Part shown: positions 46,671 to 54,091 of the stretch, piece by piece | How the letters are laid out: each line of letters opens with the position of its first letter | Position numbering within the stretch: position 1 is the first letter of the stretch | Assembly: GCF_014647455.2 (NCBI RefSeq) | Contig: NZ_BMPF01000007.1 | Span: 1 to 64,000, forward strand | Origin: Halarchaeum grantii | GTDB taxonomy: Archaea > Halobacteriota > Halobacteria > Halobacteriales > Halobacteriaceae | Direction: 5' to 3' | DNA length: 64,000 nucleotides | The notes under the pieces: generated by a model | The model's input: the letters and a program-made list of their open reading frames with translations, nothing else | What the model was told of the DNA's origin: nothing | Database searches by the model: none | Program-made: the position numbers and the translations under genes

Positions 46671-46680
46671 GCATAAAAAG
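46671..46680 (-). promoter_or_regulatory. Probable TATA box of orc1/cdc6
   Basis: CTTTTTATGC on the minus strand, centred 26 bp before the ATG at 46650, consistent with a leaderless transcript initiating at or next to the start codon. Confidence 0.55.
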
Positions 46681-46799
46681 GTTCACCTACTTCGATGTAT
46701 TTATAGCCAGTATAAGCCCCCAGATACCGGTATTTCTGTATATCTTCTTCTCTGTATCCAACCTCCAACGAAGTGACTCTCTGCCCACTACTCCACACA

Positions 46800-47064
46800 C
46801 CCCCCGTCATCGAAGTGTAAACCAACCCCTCACCTGTTCGCATCTTATTGAGTCAACTACATATTGTGAATACAGCATCTAATTCCACACACCCCCCGTT
46901 ATCGATGTGTAAACGTTCACCTTCATATTAGAACTCTATCTAGTTAGCTGGGTCGTTAAGCTCTGCCATCTCTCTCAGCACACCCCCCGTTATCGAAGTG
47001 TAAGCAGACCCCTGTCATCGATGTGTAAATCGATATACGACACCCCCCGTCGTCGATGTGTAAA
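46800..47064 (+). other. Replication-origin repeat cluster upstream of orc1/cdc6
   Basis: Five copies of the same 22-bp box, all in plus orientation: 46800-46821, 46892-46913, 46983-47004, 47009-47029 (short C run, CCCCTGTC) and 47043-47064. Consensus ACACCCCCCGT[CT][AG]TCGA[TA]GTGTAA. The AT-rich stretch 46915-46975 between copies 2 and 3 is the best candidate for a duplex unwinding element. Together with the downstream copies and the orc gene this is an autonomous replication origin. Confidence 0.85.
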
Positions 47065-47099
47065 ACCTCCCTATAACGCTCAAAAACCATCTAACTGGT

Positions 47100-47219
47100 T
47101 GTTTCACTCTGCAACAGGGTCGAAGACCGTATCGAGGAACACAGCGAGGACGTTCAGTTGAAGCAATCAACCTTGGACGAGACGTACAACCGCCGCACTG
47201 GAGTCGAACGAACCAACGA
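47100..47219 (+). pseudogene. Short remnant of a transposase-like gene
   Basis: The frame ending at TGA 47221-47223 reads RVEDRIEEHSEDVQLKQSTL and DETYNRRTGVERTNE, a segment typical of the C-terminal YNRRTxVER region of DDE transposases. No start and no further conserved sequence; it abuts the 5' edge of the tnpB gene, marking a junction between two elements. Confidence 0.4.
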
Positions 47220-48422
47220 ATGAACCACAGTCAGATTCGTGACGACCTCAACCAGTGCGGGCACTCCGCATCTAAACTGTGGAACGTCGGACGCTACTAC
47301 ATCCAACAACGGTGGGACGACGACAGTGAGATACCCGATGAAGCCGAGTTGAAATCGGAGTTGAAAGATCACGAACGCTATAGTGACCTCCATTCACAGT
47401 CAAGTCAGCGAGTTCTCGAAGAACTTGCTGAAGCGTTCACCGGCTGGTATAACTCCGACGACGGCAACAACCAGCCGGGCTACCGGAAATGTGGTGACCG
47501 ACACCCACGCTCCACCGTCACGTGGAAGCAAAAGGGCATCAAGCACGACACGAAACACGGCCAACTCCGTCTCTCAAAAGGATTCAACCTGAAAGACGGA
47601 CGGTCGGACTTCATCCTCACGGAATACGAAATCCGCCCCGACGTACAGGTAGAGAATATCCAGCAGGTGCGTGCCGTCTGGAACGGCGACCGTTGGGAAC
47701 TCCACCTCGTCTGCAAGAAAGAGATTCCCGTCGGGGATGCACCCGGCGACAATACGGCAAGTATCGACCTCGGCATCAGCAACTACCTCGCCATCGACTA
47801 CGAGGATGGTCCTTCGGAGTTGTATCCAGGGAACACCCTCAAAGAGGACAAACACTACTTCACTCGTAAGGAGTATCTGACCGAGAGCGAGAACGGGCCA
47901 TCGAAACGTGCGTTGAAGGCTCGTCGGACCCTCTCCCGGCGCAAAGACCACTTCCTTCACACTCTCTCGAAACACATCGTTCAGCGGTGTGTCAGCGAAG
48001 GTGTGGAGAAGATTGGGGTTGGCGACCTCAGCGGCATCCGTGAGGACGAGAACGGCGACTCGCGGAATTGGGGTCGGTCAGGCAACAAGAAGTTGCACGG
48101 ATGGGAGTTCAACCGGTTCACAAACCTGCTCGAATACAAGGCCGAGGAACACGGCATTCTCGTTGACCGGGTAGACGAGGAGAACACCTCGAAAACGTGT
48201 TCGTGTTGCGGGCAGATTCGAGATGCGAACCGCGTGGAGCGTGGGTTGTACGTCTGTGCGTCGTGCGAAACGCCGATGAACGCAGACGTGAACGGCGCAG
48301 TGAATATTCGGAGAAAGATAACTCAGAGTCCCCCGACTGGGGATATGAGTAACGGCTGGTTGGCACAGCCTGGAGTCTTCCTGTTCGACTGCGAGAGCGG
48401 CTGGTTCACACCGAGAGCATAG
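47220..48422 (+). CDS. tnpB: TnpB of an IS1341-type element, uninterrupted but 5'-short
   Basis: 400 residues. RuvC motif I at Asp183 (ASIDLGISNYLAIDYE), motif II region EKIGVGDLSGIRED (Gly268-Asp269 where many TnpB have Glu-Asp), zinc finger C327-x2-C330 / C346-x2-C349, motif III Asp356 (MNADVNGAVNIRRK). TnpB proteins are RNA-guided DNA nucleases using the transposon-end RNA. Relatives begin about 20 residues earlier (before QIRDDLNQCGHSASKLWNVG); here that part is replaced by the remnant at 47100-47219, so the gene is probably 5'-truncated. It has no tnpA and lies beside the origin repeats. Confidence 0.85.
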   Translation: MNHSQIRDDLNQCGHSASKLWNVGRYYIQQRWDDDSEIPDEAELKSELKDHERYSDLHSQSSQRVLEELAEAFTGWYNSDDGNNQPGYRKCGDRHPRSTVTWKQKGIKHDTKHGQLRLSKGFNLKDGRSDFILTEYEIRPDVQVENIQQVRAVWNGDRWELHLVCKKEIPVGDAPGDNTASIDLGISNYLAIDYEDGPSELYPGNTLKEDKHYFTRKEYLTESENGPSKRALKARRTLSRRKDHFLHTLSKHIVQRCVSEGVEKIGVGDLSGIREDENGDSRNWGRSGNKKLHGWEFNRFTNLLEYKAEEHGILVDRVDEENTSKTCSCCGQIRDANRVERGLYVCASCETPMNADVNGAVNIRRKITQSPPTGDMSNGWLAQPGVFLFDCESGWFTPRA

Positions 48423-48490
48423 GCAGACTGCAAACCCTAATATCCCAACGCTCGGGATTCCTCCGCCTGAAGGCGGAGGAGGATGTCAAT
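48423..48490 (+). ncRNA. Right end / reRNA hairpin of the tnpB element
   Basis: Perfect 9-bp stem CCTCCGCCT (48460-48468) with AGGCGGAGG (48471-48479), then AGGATGTCAA, which is the element border and would adjoin the guide sequence in an active reRNA. The preceding ATATCCCAACGCTCGGGATTC is shared with the relic at 14350-14640. Confidence 0.62.
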
Positions 48491-48759
48491 GAGCGTGCAG
48501 CAAACTCTCGCTACCAGCAGATCGACCAGTATGCTGACGCGATGTCGAGTGAACCGTCGACCGATTTGACGAGCTCCTCTTCATCAGTAGAGAGCCTGTG
48601 TAGTCGGTAGTATCTTACTTGATATACGGAGCATACTGTGGCAATTGTGTCACGTACCTTTCGACTGAATGTTTATTTATCTACTAGAGAATTAACAGAA
48701 GATATTTATTTTCGCTTCGGCTATGATGGCGCGGATGCACTGTCCACGGGCCCGCTGTC
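48491..48759. other. Region before the conjugation-like operon
   Basis: About 270 bp. A short open tail (SRYQQIDQYADAMSSEPSTD) ending at a stop near 48611 may be the remnant of a lost gene; the AT-rich sequence at 48660-48715 (TTTATTTATCTACTAGAG, AGATATTTATTTTC) is the likely promoter of the downstream operon. Confidence 0.4.
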
Positions 48760-49299
48760 GTGCGCTTCTCCCCCAGTCAGACAGGACTTGGCGACGTGGC
48801 CGTTCCCCAGAACCGCCCATCCGTTGCGTCCACCCGGCAGTCACCAGTGGTCCGTCACTATCAGCCCCTACTCCACCAATCCGTGTTTGACGCAGGCTCC
48901 CCCGCTGACGACCAGTCCACGACGAATCACGCATTACTGTCGAAGCTCCTCCCACGCCGCACTGCGATTGGCTTGGTTCTCCTCTGCCTTCTCGCTGTTG
49001 AGCCTGCGGCCGCTCAGCAGTCGGCAGTCTGTAACGCGGACAAACTCCCGAGCATGATTGAGGGGTTCTTCCAGCTCACGACGGCGCTGGGCATTATTGG
49101 GCTCGCCGTCGTCTGGCAGGCGAACTCCCTGATCGATATGTTCACGCTGAGCCCCGACCAGAAGAAGGGGTTGAAGCGGCACAAACGCTCGGCGCTCAAA
49201 TCCGCCGTCGTGCTCGTCGTTCTCGGCCCACTTTACACGGTCGCCGGGTCGATGATGGGCCTCCCGCTCGCCCAGTGTGTGAATCTCGTCCCCTGGTAA
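48760..49299 (+). CDS. Small membrane protein with VirB2/TrbC-like topology
   Basis: 179 residues from a GTG at 48760; the first ~60 residues look poorly conserved and the real start could be another GTG near 48847. From there: a signal-like segment RRTAIGLVLLCLLAVEPAAA Q, a short polar part with one Cys, helix 1 (IEGFFQLTTALGIIGLAVVW QANS), a basic loop (SPDQKKGLKRHKRSALK) and helix 2 (SAVVLVVLGPLYTVAGSMMG). Signal plus two helices with a basic loop is the topology of VirB2-type pilins. It heads the conjugation-like operon, 24 bp before the next gene. Confidence 0.55.
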   Translation: MRFSPSQTGLGDVAVPQNRPSVASTRQSPVVRHYQPLLHQSVFDAGSPADDQSTTNHALLSKLLPRRTAIGLVLLCLLAVEPAAAQQSAVCNADKLPSMIEGFFQLTTALGIIGLAVVWQANSLIDMFTLSPDQKKGLKRHKRSALKSAVVLVVLGPLYTVAGSMMGLPLAQCVNLVPW

Positions 49300-49323
49300 C
49301 CCACACTCGCCCTCCACTCGACG

Positions 49324-51057
49324 ATGTCCCACTCGTATGCGGTTCCAATAGCGGTTGCCAGCGTTCTCCTGCTCGCCACAGCTGCGGGACTTGCCTCTGC
49401 AAGCCCACCCCAACCAGGGACGGAGGGGAACGGGCTTACGGAGAACGAGTCTGCGACCCTCTGGTCGCACGACACGGACAACTACACGAGCGAATCTGTC
49501 TATTCCCAGCGGTACGGCGAGCACCGCACAGCGATCCAGCAGGTAGCGAACGGCACGGACATCACGTTCACCAGACCACCCAAGACCGCCGCGACGTGGA
49601 CACGGCACGATTTCGACGACCTCCACGCCGGCGGCCTACACACGTCGAACTATCCCGAGAACGCGAATCTCGAGGATAGCGTACTCATCGCAGACGCTCA
49701 CGCAACGATTTTCGCCGCGCAACCGTCGACACGAGCACATCTCGCGTCCGGCGAGACGCGCACGTATCTCGCACCAGACGGCACATTTCGTGGCCTCGTG
49801 GACTACCGGGTTCGCTACCCGAACACGACGACAGCGAACGCGACGCTCGGAAACACGAGCACGGACTGGTCACTCGCGAGCCACCAGATTTCGCGCGTCT
49901 GGCTTACACAGGACGGTGAGACGCTCGCCTCCAGTTCTGGCACACACACGCCGACGCTCGACTACCACCTGCAGAACGACCGGAGTACGACGCTGACACT
50001 CCACGCACAGATCGAGGTTCGCGTCCAGCAGACCGTAGAGCTGAACGGCAACGTCATTAACGCGACGACGCGGACTGACTCGATTACGGTCAGTGACTCA
50101 CTCGACGGATCAGTCTACGATCTTGCCGCGTACCCCTACTACGCGACGTATCCGAACGGCGATGCGGGCGTCGCAATCTTCCAGTCGCGGCCGTGGCAGG
50201 GCTACACGCTCACCAGTAATGGGAGTGAGCGTGTGCGCGGCGTCTGGCGGTCCTACACTGCCCGCCACACGAACTGGGACACGCTCGTCTCCTCGACACG
50301 TGACGGCGAGACGCGCACTCAACCGGACGCTATTCCCGTCTCAGTTCACGCGTATCCGTCGCGGATCGGGCCAGTCGCTGAGCCCGTTCGAACCGGCCCA
50401 TCGGTCGTCAAGACGTGGGGGATTAATCGATCGTCGCCTGCGTCGACACTCGGCGAGAATGTCCACATCGACGTCGTGAACCAGTCCTACAAGACGTCCT
50501 ATGGGGTCGCCGTTCGCACCGACGATGTCGACCGGCAAGCACTCCACGTCGGGGGAATCGTCCGCGGCGTGAACGCGACCATCATCCAGCCACAGGAGGG
50601 ATCGACGCGACACCTCCGAGAAAGTAATCTCACAGTGAGTGTTCTCTCGCAGAACGATTCGGCCGCAGTCGTCCGTCTCGAACTCCGGGACAACCAGACG
50701 GGTGCGCCAATTGATCTCTCGAAGAGCCAGCGTGGCCGTGCGCTCGCCCAATCGGATGACGGCTACATCGCGATTGCTGGCCAACACGTCCAGACGAACG
50801 CCTCTGGAGTCGCCGTCGTCACGTTCACGCAGCCCGGCATCTACACGGCGCAGTACCATCCCGAATCGTGGCTCGGCGCGAATCCCGCCTACGTACGTGA
50901 CCGGGCGAGCGTCCGCTGGCACCCGCTCGGCACGATACAGGGGTGGTTCGACCTCGCGTTCACGACTGGGTGGAAGCTCCTCCCGTTCGTCGTGATGTTC
51001 TACGCCGGTACGCACCTCCTCCGCCTCTTCGACCTCCACCGCTTCCAGAACCCATGA
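49324..51057 (+). CDS. Large surface protein anchored at its C-terminus, conjugation operon
   Basis: 577 residues. Signal peptide at about 1-26 (VPIAVASVLLLATAAGLASA), a long extracellular part rich in N-x-T/S sequons and beta strands with an Ig/invasin-like final domain (GVAVVTFTQPGIYTAQYHPE), then a C-terminal helix (GWKLLPFVVMFYAGTHLLRL) and a short basic tail. It is expected to face outward at the cell surface, possibly for mating contact; no named family is recognised. The stop overlaps the start of the next gene (ATGA at 51054-51057). Confidence 0.62.
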   Translation: MSHSYAVPIAVASVLLLATAAGLASASPPQPGTEGNGLTENESATLWSHDTDNYTSESVYSQRYGEHRTAIQQVANGTDITFTRPPKTAATWTRHDFDDLHAGGLHTSNYPENANLEDSVLIADAHATIFAAQPSTRAHLASGETRTYLAPDGTFRGLVDYRVRYPNTTTANATLGNTSTDWSLASHQISRVWLTQDGETLASSSGTHTPTLDYHLQNDRSTTLTLHAQIEVRVQQTVELNGNVINATTRTDSITVSDSLDGSVYDLAAYPYYATYPNGDAGVAIFQSRPWQGYTLTSNGSERVRGVWRSYTARHTNWDTLVSSTRDGETRTQPDAIPVSVHAYPSRIGPVAEPVRTGPSVVKTWGINRSSPASTLGENVHIDVVNQSYKTSYGVAVRTDDVDRQALHVGGIVRGVNATIIQPQEGSTRHLRESNLTVSVLSQNDSAAVVRLELRDNQTGAPIDLSKSQRGRALAQSDDGYIAIAGQHVQTNASGVAVVTFTQPGIYTAQYHPESWLGANPAYVRDRASVRWHPLGTIQGWFDLAFTTGWKLLPFVVMFYAGTHLLRLFDLHRFQNP

Positions 51058-51905
51058 CTGACAGCTCACCACCCATCGACCGTCGTACCGCCCTTCGAGC
51101 ACTCGGTAGTCTCACTCTCGTCGGCATCGCCGGCTGTACCGGCGATCAGAGTACGGGGCCGTCGAGTTCCTTGACGACCACCACTGCTGGGCCGTTCGCG
51201 AACGTCGGCGTCCAGGGGACGACGCTCGTCGTCGACCTCGTGAGCGATACCGACATTGAGCATGTGAACCTCGTGAAGCCGAATGGATCGCTCTTCGGGA
51301 CACGCGACGTCGCGCAGGGGGCAAGCCGCGTCTCCTTCGACGTCGGCACCACCTACACCCCTGGCGAATACGAGCTCGTCGCCGTCACCGGCGACCAGAC
51401 CGTCGGCACCACGACACGGACGCTCCGTCCCGACCTCCAAATCATCGAGATGGGGATTGGACGCAATCAGCCCGAGAAGATGTGGAACGGATCCAAGCAG
51501 GAAATTGCAGACGAGGCGTATGTAGTGGTCCGGAACGGTGGGAGTGGGCCAGTCTCGGTTACACAGCTGTTGTTCCTTGGAATGGCGCCCTATCCGAGCG
51601 GAGAGAACGGCACCGGGTACGCCGATGATCCGGACATAAGTGGGATATACGACCCACAGTCAGACTCGGAAGCTTCGAAGGTCACCTTCGGTCCGGGAGA
51701 GCAGAAGACGCTCTATAGCTCTCGTTCTCCGTTCGCCTTCGTCCCCGGTAGTGGGACGACGTGTACGGATAGTGTTCAGCAGGGAACGTTCACAGTATCG
51801 CTCGAAACCGATCCCGATGCATCCTCGACCTCGAAGATGTACGATATCCGCTACTCAGCAGCTGAGAAGTTCAACAACTGTACGCTCACGATCGGAGGAG
51901 AGTAA
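51054..51905 (+). CDS. Tat lipoprotein of the conjugation-like operon
   Basis: 283 residues from the overlapping ATG at 51054 (MTDSSPPIDRRTALRALGSL). Tat motif DRRTALRALG and lipobox GIAGC, so it is a lipid-anchored extracytoplasmic protein. A beta-sandwich domain (TLVVDLVSDTDIEHVNLVKP ... YTPGEYELVAVTGDQTVGTT) is followed by a second one ending with two cysteines (SGTTCTD; KFNNCTLTIGGE). It may cooperate with the surface protein upstream. The N-terminal extension seen in the longer open frame belongs to the upstream gene region and is not used. Confidence 0.65.
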   Translation: MTDSSPPIDRRTALRALGSLTLVGIAGCTGDQSTGPSSSLTTTTAGPFANVGVQGTTLVVDLVSDTDIEHVNLVKPNGSLFGTRDVAQGASRVSFDVGTTYTPGEYELVAVTGDQTVGTTTRTLRPDLQIIEMGIGRNQPEKMWNGSKQEIADEAYVVVRNGGSGPVSVTQLLFLGMAPYPSGENGTGYADDPDISGIYDPQSDSEASKVTFGPGEQKTLYSSRSPFAFVPGSGTTCTDSVQQGTFTVSLETDPDASSTSKMYDIRYSAAEKFNNCTLTIGGE

Positions 51906-51907
51906 CG

Positions 51908-52966
51908 GTGGTCGATCTGATCGGCGTCGTCCTTCAAGGGTTCAAGGACGCCGTCAACTGGTTCACCGGCCTGTTCATGCAGGGCCTCACGAAGGGGTAT
52001 ACGCAGCTCTCGACCGCTATGTTCGGGACGCCAACCCCGCAGACGGACGGTGCGTTCGTCTTTGGCCAACCAACGAACGCTCCGTGGCAGTCTATCCATC
52101 ACGCCCTGATTGGTGGCGAGATCATGGTCGTCTCGCTGCTCCTGCTCGTAATCTGCGTGCAGGGCCGCCACCTTATCCGTATCTTCAACATTGGAAGCAC
52201 GTATGAGTCTCGGCGGACGCGTAAGACCGCGTGGGTCGGTGCCTTCCTCATCATCACGTGGTACTGGGTCGCCGTACTTACGCTCTACCTCGTGAATGGA
52301 TTCACAATCGCACTCCTCCCGAGCCTCAGCGCCCTCGGCGCTGCGATGCTCAATTTCCTTGAGAGAACGTTGAGCAATCCTGGCCTCTCACTGGTTTTCG
52401 CGCTTCTTGGTGGGCTCTCGATGTGGGCGCTGGAGGCACTCTACTACATCCGGGAAGTCCTCCTCTACGTCTATATTTACGGGATGCCGATCGCATTTGC
52501 GCTCGCCTACGGGAATGTCCCGGTCCTCTCGGACGTCGCGATGGGCTTCGCGAAGCGCTTCGTCCCGCTCGCCATCCTCCCACTTCCCGCCGCTGTCGTG
52601 TTCAAAGGCTACGACTTACTCTACTCACAGCACGCGCTCTCGCCGGGCAGTCCGTTCCTCAAGTATCTCGTCGCCGTCTCCCTCCCACTCGTCGCCTTGG
52701 TGGTGACGTGGAAGACGTTCCAGTACGCGACGCCGCTGACCGCGAAAGCCATCGGCACCGCGACGCGCGGTGCTGCACTCGTCGGTGGTGTTGCAGCAGG
52801 CGCCTACGTCGGTGGGGCGAGCGTCGCGACGACCGCTGCCCGCTGGGGCCCGAAAGCCGCTGCTGGACAAGCTGTTGCTGAGCACGCCAGCCGTCGCGCT
52901 TCAGAGGAGAGTGAGGAGTCTATGCCGTCGTATCGCCGCACAGAGAACGACCCACAGACACGCTAA
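51908..52966 (+). CDS. VirB6/TrbL-like polytopic membrane protein
   Basis: 352 residues from a GTG, 2 bp after the previous stop. About seven membrane helices, an amphipathic N-terminus (LQGFKDAVNWFTGLFMQGLT) and a cytoplasmic Ala/Gly-rich then charged tail (AARWGPKAAAGQAVAEHASR ... RRTENDPQTR). This matches the size, topology and position of VirB6/TrbL-type inner-membrane components just before the PrgI/VirB4 genes. Sequence identity to bacterial VirB6 cannot be judged here; assignment rests on topology and context. Confidence 0.6.
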   Translation: MVDLIGVVLQGFKDAVNWFTGLFMQGLTKGYTQLSTAMFGTPTPQTDGAFVFGQPTNAPWQSIHHALIGGEIMVVSLLLLVICVQGRHLIRIFNIGSTYESRRTRKTAWVGAFLIITWYWVAVLTLYLVNGFTIALLPSLSALGAAMLNFLERTLSNPGLSLVFALLGGLSMWALEALYYIREVLLYVYIYGMPIAFALAYGNVPVLSDVAMGFAKRFVPLAILPLPAAVVFKGYDLLYSQHALSPGSPFLKYLVAVSLPLVALVVTWKTFQYATPLTAKAIGTATRGAALVGGVAAGAYVGGASVATTAARWGPKAAAGQAVAEHASRRASEESEESMPSYRRTENDPQTR

Positions 52967-52972
52967 CCCAGT

Positions 52973-54091
52973 ATGTCCACAGATCCAGACGCTGCCGCCC
53001 GACGCATCATGAATCAGTTCGGCGAGGAGAGCCGCATTCCCTACCTCAACATCGAGGAGGGAGATGTTGGCGTCCTCATCGCCTTCCCCATCATCGGCCT
53101 CTTCCTCGCCGCCCTCACCGGTATCGACTCACTCGCCCTTCCGTTCGTCGCAGGTGGGTTCGGCCTCGGTGTCGCCATCATCTACGTCTCCCCACGCCAC
53201 CTCACCGCGTGGACGTGGGCAACCGACGTCTACCAGTACCTCAAACGCCCCCGAATCACCTTCAGCGCACCAGCCGAACCAGAATCGGGGACGAACGAGA
53301 CGGTTCGGAACGAAGGCGGATTCGCGAATTACACGCCCTTCACGCCGGACGAGCGGACGCAGGACCTCACCAATATCGAGCGGGCGTGGCCCGGCGCCGG
53401 CGCGATCCAGCGCTCGGACGGCACGATGGAAGCCTTCGTTGAGGTTGACCCGGACAACATGGATTTCGCGATGTCCGAGGACTGGGCGCAACTCCAGGAG
53501 GCGGGCGCGGAGTTCGCGAACAAAGAACTCGACTCGAAGCTCAAACTCCACGCCACCACGCGTGCATTCCCTGTCGAGCAGGTTGTCAAGAACATTCAGG
53601 ACCGCCTCGACGACGAGGACGTCCAAGCGAACCCGGTGTTCCACGAACTCCTTGAAGAATACCTCGAGACACGCCCACGCGAGATGCGCGAGCGTGGCAT
53701 CCAGCAGATCCGCTACTACATCGGCGTCGAAGTCTCCCCGATGGACGTCTACGACCGCTATCGCGACGAATCGACGCCCGCCGAGAAACTTACCGAGATT
53801 CCCGTGGTCGGCTTCCTGTTCAACCCGTTCGTCACACGCCGCGAGAACTTACAGGCGGTAGAGCAGCGGGCGCGGATGTTCGAGACGCTCGACGACCGCG
53901 TCGCTGCCGTCCGGAGCGAGTTCATCCAGCAGGCGAGTGGGTGGTCGGCACGCCGGCTCAGCACGGTCGAACTCTTCACGCTCGCGATGGATTTCTGGAA
54001 CGGCCACGAACACGACGTCGACGACCCCGAATCGGTCATCCGCCAACAGCCAGCGATGGATCAGCAGGCACGGGAGGATGCCGATGCATAA
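52973..54091 (+). CDS. PrgI/VirB3-like plus VirB4 N-terminal-like protein
   Basis: 372 residues. Two helices at about 35-75 (VGVLIAFPIIGLFLAALTGI; LALPFVAGGFGLGVAIIYVS) preceded by RIPYLNIEEGD form the PrgI/VirB3 module. A soluble domain follows with GAIQRSDGTMEAFVEVDPDN MDFAM and EVSPMDVYDRYRDESTP, which resembles the N-terminal, non-ATPase half of VirB4/TraC proteins. No Walker motifs. Its last 8 bases overlap the start of the VirB4-like ATPase, so the two are made together and probably form one complex. Confidence 0.65.
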   Translation: MSTDPDAAARRIMNQFGEESRIPYLNIEEGDVGVLIAFPIIGLFLAALTGIDSLALPFVAGGFGLGVAIIYVSPRHLTAWTWATDVYQYLKRPRITFSAPAEPESGTNETVRNEGGFANYTPFTPDERTQDLTNIERAWPGAGAIQRSDGTMEAFVEVDPDNMDFAMSEDWAQLQEAGAEFANKELDSKLKLHATTRAFPVEQVVKNIQDRLDDEDVQANPVFHELLEEYLETRPREMRERGIQQIRYYIGVEVSPMDVYDRYRDESTPAEKLTEIPVVGFLFNPFVTRRENLQAVEQRARMFETLDDRVAAVRSEFIQQASGWSARRLSTVELFTLAMDFWNGHEHDVDDPESVIRQQPAMDQQAREDADA

